Both the position numbers and the translations under genes were made by a program. The notes under the pieces are model-generated. The model did not search any database. It had not been told where the DNA came from and saw only the letters and a program-made list of their open reading frames with translations. Source: Brachybacterium avium (lineage in GTDB: Bacteria > Actinomycetota > Actinomycetes > Actinomycetales > Dermabacteraceae). Taken from it: DNA of 64,000 bases. Location of the stretch: positions 434,001 to 498,000 of the forward strand of contig NZ_CP022316.1 of assembly GCF_002216795.1 (NCBI RefSeq), written 5' to 3'. Below are positions 23,295 through 31,844 of this stretch, one piece after another (the stretch's first letter is position 1; every line of letters starts with the position of its first letter).

Positions 23295-24701
23295 GATATC
23301 CAGGCCGAGGAGGTCGTCCTCGGTCTCGCGGCGGATCAGGGTACGGATCTCGCCGTCGCGCACGGCGATCACGGGAGGCCGTGGCACGTGGTTGTAGTTC
23401 GAGGCCAGCGAGTAGCAGTACGCACCGGTGACGGGCACCGAGATCAGGTCTCCGCGCTCCACATCGCTGGGCAGGTACTCGTCCTTGACGACGATGTCCC
23501 CGCTCTCGCAGTGCTTGCCGACCACGCGGACCACTTCGGGCGCGGCGTCGGAGACTCGACCGGTGAGCAGGCAGGAGTAGTCCGCGTCGTACAGCGCGGT
23601 GCGCACGTTGTCGCTCATCCCGCCGTCCACAGAGACGTACACCCGATGGTGGGGGCCGCCCAGGCGCACGTCCTTCACGGTGCCCACGGAGTACAGGGTC
23701 TGGGTGGACGGGCCCGCGATCGCCCTGCCCGGTTCGAAGGACACGTGGGGCACCTCGATCCCGAGCATCCGGCACTGCATCGTGACGATCCGCGCGATCC
23801 CGTCGGCGAGCACCTCGGGCGTGGCCGGGGTGTGCTGGGTGTTGTACATGACGCCGAAACCGCCGCCGAGGTCGAGCTGGTCGACGGTGTGGTCGAGCTC
23901 GTCGCGGATCTGGGCGACCAGCTCGAGGACGCGGCGGGCGGCGACCTCGAAGCCGCCGGTGTCGAAGATCTGCGAACCGATATGGGAGTGCAGCCCCAAA
24001 AGGTCCAGCTGCGGAGCCCGGAGCACACGGCGCACGGCGGCGAAGGCGGCCCCGCCGGTGAGGGAGAGCCCGAACTTCTGATCCTCGTGCGCGGTGGCGA
24101 TGAACTCGTGGGTGTGCGCCTCCACCCCGGTGGTCACCCGCAGCATCACAGCGGCGCGCCGACCGAGCCGCGCCGCGAGGTCGTCGACCAGCTCGATCTC
24201 GTCCAGGGAGTCGACGACGATGCGGCCCACCCCGGCCTCGAGAGCGCGACGGATCTCCGCCTCGGACTTGTTGTTCCCATGCAGGGCGATGCGCTCCGGG
24301 GGGAAGCCGGCGCGCAGGGCGACGGCGAGCTCACCGCCGGTGCACACGTCCAGCCCCAGCCCGTCCTCCTCGACCCAGCGCACCACGGCGCCGCAGAGGA
24401 AGGCCTTGCCCGCGTAGTAGACATCCGCCCCACGATGGGGGGCGAACGCCTCGGCGAACGCGTTGCGGAACGCGCGGGCCCGGTGACGGAAGTCGTCCTC
24501 GTCGAGCACGAAGGCGGGGGTGCCGACCTCCTCAGCTATGCGCCGCACGTCCACGCCGGCGATCTCGATGGCCCCCTCGGCATTGCGTGCGGTGTTCCGC
24601 GACCACAGCCCGTCGATCAGGTGGTTGACGTCCTCGGGATACGGCAGCCAGGTGGGGGCTGCGTCGTTGCCGTGTAGGGCTCCGGCCTCGTGGGCACGCA
24701 T
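23289..24701 (-). CDS. lysA: Diaminopimelate decarboxylase
   Basis: This 470-aa fold-III PLP enzyme converts meso-DAP to lysine. K99 in YYAGKAFLC binds PLP, GGGFG is the phosphate loop, and CESGD holds the catalytic cysteine from the partner subunit. The ATG 24701 follows AGGAGCAGAC; an upstream in-frame start at 24734 lacks such a site. It lies upstream of hom on the same strand with a 150-base gap that contains a possible hom promoter. DAP dehydrogenase (59573) feeds the same metabolite. Confidence 0.95.
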   Translation of the reverse strand: MRAHEAGALHGNDAAPTWLPYPEDVNHLIDGLWSRNTARNAEGAIEIAGVDVRRIAEEVGTPAFVLDEDDFRHRARAFRNAFAEAFAPHRGADVYYAGKAFLCGAVVRWVEEDGLGLDVCTGGELAVALRAGFPPERIALHGNNKSEAEIRRALEAGVGRIVVDSLDEIELVDDLAARLGRRAAVMLRVTTGVEAHTHEFIATAHEDQKFGLSLTGGAAFAAVRRVLRAPQLDLLGLHSHIGSQIFDTGGFEVAARRVLELVAQIRDELDHTVDQLDLGGGFGVMYNTQHTPATPEVLADGIARIVTMQCRMLGIEVPHVSFEPGRAIAGPSTQTLYSVGTVKDVRLGGPHHRVYVSVDGGMSDNVRTALYDADYSCLLTGRVSDAAPEVVRVVGKHCESGDIVVKDEYLPSDVERGDLISVPVTGAYCYSLASNYNHVPRPPVIAVRDGEIRTLIRRETEDDLLGLDIG

Positions 24702-25034
24702 GTCTGCTCCTGCTCTCGCGCCATCCCGCCCCACGATCTCGGCGGGCGGCTCGCGCCGTCGGCGCCCTCCGAGGTTAGGTGCGCGGTCGACGCCGCCGCA
24801 CCCGTGTCCGATCTGCGAACAGCACAGCTCCCGCCCCCGTCCACCCGGTCGGCCGTGACCTGCACAGGTCAGAAGCGCAGTTCACCGAGGGTGGAGCAGG
24901 ACTTCGGACCCAGCTGGTGATCGATCGCACTTGATAACCTCGACGGGTCGGCGCGGGAGACACGATCAGACACCTCCGGGCGCTTCCCGCTCGCTCCCTC
25001 GCCTCCGAGAACGATGTCACGCGAAGGAGTTCCG
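24702..25034. other. divergent promoter region lysA / trehalose gene
   Basis: About 333 bases with no credible gene. A minus-strand TAACCT (24777-24772) could be the lysA -10. Towards the trehalose gene, a TTGATA/TGATAA stretch near 24930-24936 is the only AT-rich motif. I see no operator palindrome or terminator. argS, often found upstream of lysA, is not here. Confidence 0.4.
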
Positions 25035-27317
25035 TTGTCCACTTCATCTTCGGTCCAGGACCGTCCCGGCGAGCACGAGCTGGTGGTCGTCGCCAATCGT
25101 CTGCCGGTGGATTCCCGGACCCTCCCCGATGGTGCCACCGAATGGGTGACCAGCCCCGGCGGCCTCGTCACCGCGATGGAGTCGGTGATGCGCACCATCG
25201 ACTCCGGCGCCTGGGTGGGGTGGGCCGGCGCACCGGGTGAGGCCCCCGAGCCCTTCGACGCCGACGGGATGAGCCTGTACCCGGTGAGGCTGGATCAGGA
25301 GGACATCGAGCGGTACTACGAGGGCTACTCCAACGCCACCCTCTGGCCTCTCTACCATGACGTCATCGTCGCCCCGGAGTTCCACCGCGGCTGGTGGGAC
25401 TCCTACCTCACGGCGAACCGTCGCTTCGCCGCCGCGGCCGCACCGGTCGCGGCTCCGGGCGGGACCATCTGGGTGCACGACTACCAGCTGCAGCTGGTCC
25501 CGCGGATGATCCGGGACCGGCGCAGCGACGTGCGCATCGGCTTCTTCAACCACATCCCGTTCCCGCCCGTCGAGCTGTTCTCCCAGCTCCCCAAGCGCAA
25601 CTCCATCCTGCGCGGTCTGCTCGGAGCGGACCTCGTGGGCTTCCAGCGCGAGAGCGATTCGCTGAACTTCCTCGCCGCCGTGCGCAAGCTGCTGGGCCAT
25701 CACGTGGACGGGATGACGATCTCGGTGCCCGGCATCGGTGCCGCTCCGATGCGGGAGGTGCAGGTGCAGACCTTCCCGATCTCCATCGACTCCTCCGCCG
25801 TCTCCGCCCTCACCGAGGATCCGGAGATCCGCGAGCGCGCGGCACAGCTGCGGCGGGACCTCGGCGATCCGGAGAAGATCGTGCTGGGCGCGGACCGTCT
25901 GGATTACACCAAGGGCATCCGTCATCGGCTGAAGGCCTGGGGAGAGCTGCTGGACGACGGCTCGATCGACCCGCACGACACCGTGATCATCCAGATCGCC
26001 ACGCCGTCCCGCGAGCGGGTGGAGTCGTACCGCCAGCTGCGCGACGAGGTCGAGCTGACGGTCGGGCGGATCAACGGCGAGCATGCGCCGCTCGGCCGTC
26101 CGGCCGTGTCCTATCAGCACCACTCCTTCGACCGCCGGGAGATGACGGCGCTGTTCATGGCCGCGGACGTGGTGCTGGTGACAGCACTGCGCGACGGCAT
26201 GAACCTGGTCGCCAAGGAGTACGTCGCCTCCCGGCCGGATCTGCACGGCGTGCTGGTGCTCAGCGAGTTCGCCGGCGCGGCCGATGAGCTGCGTGCCGCG
26301 GTGCTGGTGAATCCTCACGACATCGATGAGCTCAAGGCCGCGATCCTGCGGTCGCTGGCGATGCCTCCCGAGGAGCAGGAGGAGGCGATGCGCTCCCTGC
26401 GCCATCAGGTGATGGAGCACGACGTGCAGTTCTGGGCCCACCAGTTCCTCGAGAACCTCACCGCCAGCGGATCCCCGGAGCAGGAGGCGGCGCCGGTCAT
26501 CCGGCTCACCGGGGACGCACCCAGCGATCCTGTCGAGCTCGACGCCACGCTGCGCGACTTCACGGCGGTGCCGCGCCTGCTGATCGCCTCCGACTTCGAT
26601 GGAGTGCTGGCGCCGATCGTCTCCGACCGCGATGCGGTGCAGCCCGATCACGCCGCACTCACCGCCCTGCGCCGGCTCTCCGACCTTCCGGGGGTCGCCG
26701 TCGCACTGGTCTCCGGGCGCGCGCTGGCCGATCTCGACTCCCATACCGAGATGCCGAGCTCGGTGGTGCTGGTGGGGTCCCACGGCGCGGAGGTGGGGGC
26801 GCTGCCGCCGTGGATGCAGGCAGAAGTGCTGGACAAGTCAGCGCTGAGCATGACCCCGGAGGCGGAGGAGCAGCTCGCCGCGATCACCACCACGCTGCGG
26901 CGGATCGCTCGGGCCCACCCCGGCACGGAGGTCGAGACCAAGCCGACAGCCGCGGTGCTGCACACCCGGAACGCGAAGGGCCGGGGCGGGATCAACGCCA
27001 CCGAGTCGGCGCTCGAGTACGCCACGACCCTGCCCGAGGTCACCGTCACGCCCGGCAAGGAGGTCGTGGAGTTCGCCGTCGTGCACACCTCGAAGGGAGC
27101 GGCGATCGATGCCCTGTCCCGGGCGAGCGCCGCCGATGCCTGGCTGTACCTGGGCGATGACATCACTGATGAATCCGTCTTCGCGCAGTTGGGCAGCGAC
27201 GATGTGGGGGTGAAGGTGGGCAGCGGCGATACTGCGGCCCAGCTGCGGATCCCCGACACCGAGGCGGCGCGGGACCTGCTCCGACGGCTGCTCGAGCTGC
27301 GCGCCGAGCAGAGCTGA
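25035..27317 (+). CDS. otsA: Trehalose-6-phosphate synthase/phosphatase fusion
   Basis: This 760-aa bifunctional protein makes trehalose for osmotic and desiccation protection. Residues about 15-475 form a GT20 synthase ([47 protein letters not shown]). Residues about 510-755 form a HAD phosphatase with [10 protein letters not shown] as motif I and [12 protein letters not shown] as the last motif. Motif I has Val where many have Thr. The start is judged to be TTG 25035, five bases after AAGGAG; an in-frame ATG at 25014 has no ribosome site. In many actinobacteria the two enzymes are separate genes. Confidence 0.9.
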   Translation: MSTSSSVQDRPGEHELVVVANRLPVDSRTLPDGATEWVTSPGGLVTAMESVMRTIDSGAWVGWAGAPGEAPEPFDADGMSLYPVRLDQEDIERYYEGYSNATLWPLYHDVIVAPEFHRGWWDSYLTANRRFAAAAAPVAAPGGTIWVHDYQLQLVPRMIRDRRSDVRIGFFNHIPFPPVELFSQLPKRNSILRGLLGADLVGFQRESDSLNFLAAVRKLLGHHVDGMTISVPGIGAAPMREVQVQTFPISIDSSAVSALTEDPEIRERAAQLRRDLGDPEKIVLGADRLDYTKGIRHRLKAWGELLDDGSIDPHDTVIIQIATPSRERVESYRQLRDEVELTVGRINGEHAPLGRPAVSYQHHSFDRREMTALFMAADVVLVTALRDGMNLVAKEYVASRPDLHGVLVLSEFAGAADELRAAVLVNPHDIDELKAAILRSLAMPPEEQEEAMRSLRHQVMEHDVQFWAHQFLENLTASGSPEQEAAPVIRLTGDAPSDPVELDATLRDFTAVPRLLIASDFDGVLAPIVSDRDAVQPDHAALTALRRLSDLPGVAVALVSGRALADLDSHTEMPSSVVLVGSHGAEVGALPPWMQAEVLDKSALSMTPEAEEQLAAITTTLRRIARAHPGTEVETKPTAAVLHTRNAKGRGGINATESALEYATTLPEVTVTPGKEVVEFAVVHTSKGAAIDALSRASAADAWLYLGDDITDESVFAQLGSDDVGVKVGSGDTAAQLRIPDTEAARDLLRRLLELRAEQS

Positions 27318-27335
27318 GCTGAGCTGAGCTGAGCT
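27311..27335. repeat. GAGCT x5 microsatellite over the trehalose gene stop
   Basis: Five perfect copies of GAGCT. The stop codon TGA at 27315 lies inside the array. Copy-number change would alter only sequence after the stop. Confidence 0.8.
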
Positions 27336-27336
27336 G

Positions 27337-27381
27337 AAAAAATCCCCGGCCACCAGCCAAGATGGCTGGTGACCGGGGATT
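27337..27381. terminator. bidirectional terminator between otsA fusion and tRNA-Arg
   Basis: Arms 27341-27358 and 27364-27381 (18 bp, one mismatch) flank an AAGAT loop. The A6 tract at 27337-27342 gives a U-tract after the hairpin on the minus strand, so it fits the tRNA gene best and may also serve the plus-strand gene. Confidence 0.8.
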
Positions 27382-27388
27382 CTCTCGG

Positions 27389-27461
27389 TGCCCGCGACAG
27401 GATTCGAACCTACGACCTTCTGCTCCGGAGGCAGACGCTCTATCCACTGAGCTACGCGGGC
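27389..27461 (-). tRNA. tRNA-Arg (CCG anticodon)
   Basis: A 73-base cloverleaf: acceptor GCCCGCG pairs with CGCGGGC, the D-arm carries GCTCAGTGGATAGAGC, the anticodon loop is CTCCGGA with CCG reading CGG, and the T-arm is GTAGGTTCGAATCCTGT. The 3' CCA is not encoded. A terminator follows directly. Confidence 0.95.
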
Positions 27462-27539
27462 GGACTAGGGAAGTCTAGCAACATCTGCGGGTGACGGACC
27501 GCGTCATCGCCGTCGGAGACACCGGGTGTGAGAGGGACC

Positions 27540-28595
27540 TCACCGCAGCAGCGGCAGCTGAGCCCCGTGGAGCACTGCCGAGGGATCCGCGGCAATGCCC
27601 AGACCGCTGGGCGCGGCCCCGGAGCGCACCAGCAGATCCCCGACCGCGGCGATCATCGCGCCGTTGTCGGTGCACAGCCGCGGCGACGGGATCCGCAGCT
27701 CGATGCCCTCGGCATCGCACTTCTTTTGGGCGACCGCGCGGAGGCGAGCATTGGCGGCGACGCCGCCCACGATCACCAGCGTGTCCAGGTTCCGCTCGCG
27801 CACGGCACGGAGCGACTTCTTCACCAGCACATCGACGACGGCCTGCTCGAAGGAAGCCGCGATGTCCGCGACGGGGACCGGCTCCCCTGCGCGCTCGAGG
27901 GTCTCGACGGTCCGAGCCACCGCGGTCTTGAGCCCGGAGAAGGAGAAGGTGAACGGCGCATCCTTCGGGCGCAGCATCGCGCGGGGGAAGGAGAAGGCGG
28001 CGGGGTCGCCGTCGACGGCGGCGCGCGAGATCGCAGGCCCGCCGGGGTAGCCGAGGCCGAGCAGGCGGGAGACCTTGTCGAACGCCTCTCCCGCCGCATC
28101 GTCCAGGGTGTCGCCGAGATGCTCGATGGGATCGCGCACCAGATCGCCGACAGCGAGGATCGAGGTATGGCCGCCGGAGACGATCAGCACGATGCTGCGC
28201 TCGGGCAGTGGGCCGTGCTCGAGGGTGTCGGCGGCGGCATGGCCCGCCAGGTGGTGCACGCCGTACAGAGGTTTGTCGAGGGCCCAGGCGATCGACTTGG
28301 CGGCTGCGAGGCCCACATGCACGGCGGTGGCCAGTCCGGGGCCGGAGGTGACGGCGACGTGCGAGACATCGGCCAGGTCGACGTCGGCGTCCTCCAGCGC
28401 GATCCGCAGCGTCGGGACGACGGCCTCGAGATGGGCGCGGGCGGCGATCTCGGGGACCACTCCCCCGAAATCGGCGTGCTGGGAGGCGCTCGAGGCGAGG
28501 CCCTGCCCCAGCAGGGTGCCATCCGAGACGAGACCGAAGCCGGTCTCGTCGCAGGAGGACTCGACCCCGAGGACGATCGGGGACCCGAGTGCCAT
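27540..28595 (-). CDS. tsaD: tRNA N6-adenosine threonylcarbamoyltransferase
   Basis: This 351-aa ASKHA-fold enzyme transfers the threonylcarbamoyl group made by TsaC to A37 of ANN-reading tRNAs. [10 protein letters not shown] opens the fold, HHLAGH is the metal-binding motif, and SGGHT and [10 protein letters not shown] are nucleotide-binding segments. The ATG overlaps the stop of the upstream M23 peptidase gene (TGATG); a GTG just before it is the alternative. TsaB and TsaE, often nearby, are not in the window. Confidence 0.95.
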   Translation of the reverse strand: MALGSPIVLGVESSCDETGFGLVSDGTLLGQGLASSASQHADFGGVVPEIAARAHLEAVVPTLRIALEDADVDLADVSHVAVTSGPGLATAVHVGLAAAKSIAWALDKPLYGVHHLAGHAAADTLEHGPLPERSIVLIVSGGHTSILAVGDLVRDPIEHLGDTLDDAAGEAFDKVSRLLGLGYPGGPAISRAAVDGDPAAFSFPRAMLRPKDAPFTFSFSGLKTAVARTVETLERAGEPVPVADIAASFEQAVVDVLVKKSLRAVRERNLDTLVIVGGVAANARLRAVAQKKCDAEGIELRIPSPRLCTDNGAMIAAVGDLLVRSGAAPSGLGIAADPSAVLHGAQLPLLR

Positions 28596-29434
28596 CACCG
28601 CAGGATCGACATCGGGTTGGAGTAGTTTCCCGCCTCGTCCATCTTCGCGAAGTGCAGGTGGCAGCCGGTGGAGCGCCCGGTGGAGCCGACATAGCCGATG
28701 GTGTCGCCCGCGCTGACGGAGGCGCCCACCGAGGTGTTGTAGCCCTGCAGGTGGTAGTAGCCGGTGACGACCCCGTTGCCGTGATCGATCTTCACCCGCT
28801 TGCCGGAGGCGCTGTTCTGCTCGACGGCGATGACGGTGCCGGACTTGGCCGCGGCCACGGGGGTGCCGCAGGCGGCACCGAAGTCCACGCCGTTATGCCC
28901 CTTGAAGTAGCCGAGGACGGGGTGCATGCGTCCACCGAAGCCCGAAGTGATGGGACCGCTGACGGGGCGCAGGTAACCCTCGTGGCCCACCGGCTCGGCG
29001 GCCGTGGCCTCCTCGACGGGCTCGGGGACCGAGACCTCGATGCCGGTGCTCTCGGCCTCCTCGGAGGCTTCGGCCTTCTCGGAGTCCTCGGCAGCCGGGG
29101 CGGTGCGCTCCTCGGAACGGCTCGCGTCGGCGTCCTCGCCGCGGGTCTCGACAGCTGCCGCGGAGGCGACGTCGGCCGCGGGGAGCGCCACGGGGGCTGG
29201 GGCCTGGTCGGCGGGGGCGACGGACTGGGCCTGGGCAACCGCCTCACCCTGCGGGGCGGTCTCATCGATCCCGGCCGCGGCGGCCGCCAGGGGTGCAGCA
29301 ATGGTGGCGGTGGCGAGGACTCCGAGGACCCCGACCTTCACCGCTCCGGCGGAGACGACGGAGTCGCGGTGGGTCCCTCCGACCAGGCGGTGCTTGCGCA
29401 CCGTTGCACGTCCGTCGGCGCGATGATTCGCCAC
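28595..29434 (-). CDS. Exported M23 family peptidoglycan peptidase
   Basis: This 279-aa protein has a cationic N terminus and a hydrophobic export or anchor segment (about residues 28-52), then about 90 residues of Ala/Pro/Glu-rich linker, then a LytM-type zinc peptidase. The metal ligands are in GHNGVDFG and CHLHF, and the domain opens [17 protein letters not shown]. It probably cuts peptide cross-links in the wall. The GTG 29434 follows AAGAGG by 7 bases; longer in-frame starts to 29536 have no support. A 10-bp direct repeat upstream and a divergent OmpR-type regulator suggest control during envelope stress or division. Confidence 0.88.
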   Translation of the reverse strand: MANHRADGRATVRKHRLVGGTHRDSVVSAGAVKVGVLGVLATATIAAPLAAAAAGIDETAPQGEAVAQAQSVAPADQAPAPVALPAADVASAAAVETRGEDADASRSEERTAPAAEDSEKAEASEEAESTGIEVSVPEPVEEATAAEPVGHEGYLRPVSGPITSGFGGRMHPVLGYFKGHNGVDFGAACGTPVAAAKSGTVIAVEQNSASGKRVKIDHGNGVVTGYYHLQGYNTSVGASVSAGDTIGYVGSTGRSTGCHLHFAKMDEAGNYSNPMSILR

Positions 29435-29519
29435 GTGTTGACCTCTTCCATTGCGACTGTGTAGATCTCGTCCAAGCGTCTGTCTGATCGTGACGCCGGA
29501 CAGGGGAAGCACGCGTCGC

Positions 29520-29539
29520 CGAACAACCTCGAACAACCT
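29520..29539. promoter_or_regulatory. two tandem copies of CGAACAACCT, one helical turn apart
   Basis: Two identical 10-bp units abut. Tandem direct repeats with a 10-bp period are the usual form of sites for OmpR-family response regulators, and such a regulator is encoded divergently from 29798. The site is about 85-105 bases upstream of the M23 peptidase start. Confidence 0.5.
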
Positions 29540-29785
29540 ACGTGCCTCCCACCTGGCATGACGAGCATCCCGACCGGGTCATTGCCAAGTTTTTGCCTCG
29601 ATGCCACAAAGGTTGCCTGATCTTGACGAGCAGGCACTGTCCGGCAGTGATCAGGTCACTTCCGAGCACCCCGGGAGGATCTGTGGGTCACATTCGATCC
29701 GGCCCCGACATCCCTCCGGTCCCTGCTGCGGCTCGCAGGAGCGATCCGGAGTTCCGCGATTCCTGAGTTCCCAGGGGGCGGCGTC

Positions 29786-29791
29786 TAGAGT
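29786..29791 (+). promoter_or_regulatory. leaderless-type -10 element (TAGAGT)
   Basis: It lies exactly 6 bases before ATG 29798, so the transcript would begin at or next to the start codon. Confidence 0.55.
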
Positions 29792-29797
29792 GGCGCC

Positions 29798-30627
29798 ATG
29801 TCGACCCCGGACCAGAACGCTGCCCCCGGCGCCCCCGCGTGCGCGTCGTCGTGATCGAGGATGAGCAGACGATCACCCGCGCGATCGCTGATCGCCTCAC
29901 CGCCGAGGGATGGGAGGTCACCACCGCTTCCGACGGCCCCTCCGGCGTGCGAGCCGTCGCCGAGGTGCGCCCGGACGTGGTGGTGCTGGACGTGATGCTC
30001 CCGGGGTTCGACGGCCTCGAGGTATGCCGTCGGATCCAGGCCGACGAGCCGGTGCCGGTGCTGATGCTGACCGCCCGCGACGACGAGACCGACATGCTCG
30101 TGGGACTCGGAGTGGGCGCGGATGACTACATGACCAAGCCCTTCTCCATGCGCGAGCTGGCCGCCCGGCTCAAGGCTCTGCTGCGCAGGGTGCGCCGCGT
30201 CGGGGCACCGGCGCCGAGCGAGTCCGAGAAGCAGGATGCCCTGCAGTTCGGCGACCTGGTCATCGATCGCGCCGGGCGACGGGTGATGCGTGCGGGCGCT
30301 CCCGCCCATCTGACCCCCACCGAGTTCGACCTCCTGCTCTGCCTGGCGAACGCCCCTGGCACCGTCCTCACCCGCGAACAGCTCCTGGCCGATGTCTGGG
30401 ACTGGGTGGATGCGACCGGGACCCGCACCGTGGATTCCCACGTCAAGGCGCTGCGTCGCAAGCTGGGCTCCGACCTGGTGCGCACCGTCCACGGCGTGGG
30501 CTACGCCCTGGAGATCCCGGAGGACCCCGAGGACCCTCCGGGCGGCGCCGCCTCGCCCGGCTCCCTCGCCGGCGAGTCGGATCTCTCCTCCATGCCGACC
30601 CCGAACCTCCCCACCGAAGACTCGTGA
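29798..30627 (+). CDS. OmpR-family response regulator, probable frameshift at its N terminus
   Basis: A receiver domain (from RVVVIEDE, phospho-acceptor Asp in VVVLDVMLPG, Lys in YMTKPFS) is followed by a winged-helix DNA-binding domain (PTEFDLLLCLANAP to VRTVHGVGYALE). Without change the frame opens at a GTG, 29839, that has no ribosome site (262 aa). ATG 29798 has a leaderless promoter and starts MSTPDQNAAPGAP in another frame. Adding one C to the run at 29832-29836 joins the frames as GAPRVRVVVIED. The last four bases overlap the kinase gene (GTGA). The acidic Pro-rich tail is not conserved. Confidence 0.85.
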
Positions 30628-31721
30628 CTCCGCCCGCCGTCGACGGTGCGGGCGACCCCCAACGCCGGGTCCCGGAACGGTTGGACGTCCGGCCGCTGGA
30701 CCGTTTCCGCTCCTTCAAGGTCAAGCTCGGGATCCTGGTCGCCGCGAGCGTCACCGTCGCCGCGCTGCTCACGCAGGTGAGCATCCGGGCCGGGGTGGAG
30801 CCGTTGCTGGCGCTGCCGCTGGTGGTGCTCGTGGCGCTGGTTTTCACGCAGGTGCTCGCCCGCGGCATGACCTCCCCGCTGCGGGAGATGACCGGAGCCG
30901 CCCAGGCGATGGCTCGCGGCGACTACAGCCGCACCATCCGCACCACCAGCCGTGACGAGGTCGGTCAGCTCGCCTCCGCTTTCTCCACGATGGCCTCCGA
31001 GCTCGAGCAGACCGACCGGATGCGCCGCGACCTGGTCGCCAACGTCTCCCACGAGCTCCGCACCCCGGTGACCGGCCTGCGTGCCCAGCTGGAGAACCTG
31101 GTGGACGGCGTGACCGAACCCGATCCGGCCGCTCTCGAGGTCGCGCTGACCGAGACCGAGCGCCTCTCGCAGCTGGTGGACCACCTGTTGGATCTCTCTC
31201 GGCTCGATGCCGGGGTGGTCGAGCTCGACCTCGAGGCCGTCGAGCTCACCCCGTTCCTCCACGAGGTGGTCGACGCCGCTGCCCTCGCCCCCGGGGGCCG
31301 CGACATGCGCTGGATCATCGACGTCGAGCCTGCCGATCTGGCAGTGCCCGCCGACGCCGCGCGCCTGCACCAGGTCATACACAATCTGCTGGAGAACGCC
31401 GCCCGGCATTCCCCGGCCGGTGGGCGGATCCATGTGTCCGCCGCCCGCACCGCGCAGGATGACGGCGTGCGCATCGACGTCCACGACGAGGGGCCCGGCA
31501 TCGCCCGTGAGGACCGCTCCCGGGTGTTCGAGCGCTTCCAGCGCGGCGGCTACGACAACACCTCCGGCGGCACCGGGCTGGGCCTCGCGATCGCGCGCTG
31601 GGCGGTCGGGCTGCACGGCGGCACGATCGAAGTCCTCGACGACCCCCGCAGCGAACACGCCCGGGACGGTCGCTCGTCCCTGATCCGCGTGGTGCTGCCG
31701 GACACCTCGTGGAGCACGTGA
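30624..31721 (+). CDS. Sensor histidine kinase
   Basis: This 365-aa membrane kinase is the partner of the preceding regulator. Two helices (about 33-52 and 60-80) enclose a sensor loop of under 10 residues, so any external signal must be sensed at or in the membrane. A HAMP linker runs 80-133, the HisKA site is H143 in VSHELRTP, and the ATPase domain has HNLLENAARHSP, DEGPGIA and GGTGLGLAIA. The GTG start overlaps the regulator stop. The short sensor resembles intramembrane-sensing kinases; the signal is unknown. Confidence 0.92.
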   Translation: MTPPAVDGAGDPQRRVPERLDVRPLDRFRSFKVKLGILVAASVTVAALLTQVSIRAGVEPLLALPLVVLVALVFTQVLARGMTSPLREMTGAAQAMARGDYSRTIRTTSRDEVGQLASAFSTMASELEQTDRMRRDLVANVSHELRTPVTGLRAQLENLVDGVTEPDPAALEVALTETERLSQLVDHLLDLSRLDAGVVELDLEAVELTPFLHEVVDAAALAPGGRDMRWIIDVEPADLAVPADAARLHQVIHNLLENAARHSPAGGRIHVSAARTAQDDGVRIDVHDEGPGIAREDRSRVFERFQRGGYDNTSGGTGLGLAIARWAVGLHGGTIEVLDDPRSEHARDGRSSLIRVVLPDTSWST

Positions 31722-31791
31722 TGTCACGCACTCCACAGCATCTTCGCCGGTCGAGCCCCAGGGACGGCGCACGGCGAGCATCTCCTGCCGC

Positions 31792-31797
31792 TAGGCT
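31792..31797 (+). promoter_or_regulatory. kgd -10 element (TAGGCT)
   Basis: TAGGCT fits TANNNT and would start a leader of about 41 bases before the kgd GTG. No clear -35 box. Confidence 0.5.
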
Positions 31798-31844
31798 GGG
31801 AGCATTCCGTATCACCCGACCGTGAGAAGGCTGGCGATCTCAGA

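Larger units (their letters stand above)
29435..29797. other. divergent regulatory region M23 peptidase / two-component system
   Basis: About 363 bases with no credible gene and lower GC than its surroundings. It holds the direct repeat at 29520-29539, a short dyad CACTG-TCCGG-CAGTG near 29635-29650, and the leaderless-type promoter TAGAGT at 29786. I looked for a cyclic di-AMP riboswitch, common before such peptidases, and did not recognise one. Confidence 0.5.

Noticed and set aside
29435..29797. Cyclic di-AMP (ydaO-type) riboswitch before the M23 peptidase
   Set aside because: The conserved core of that riboswitch is not seen on the minus strand.
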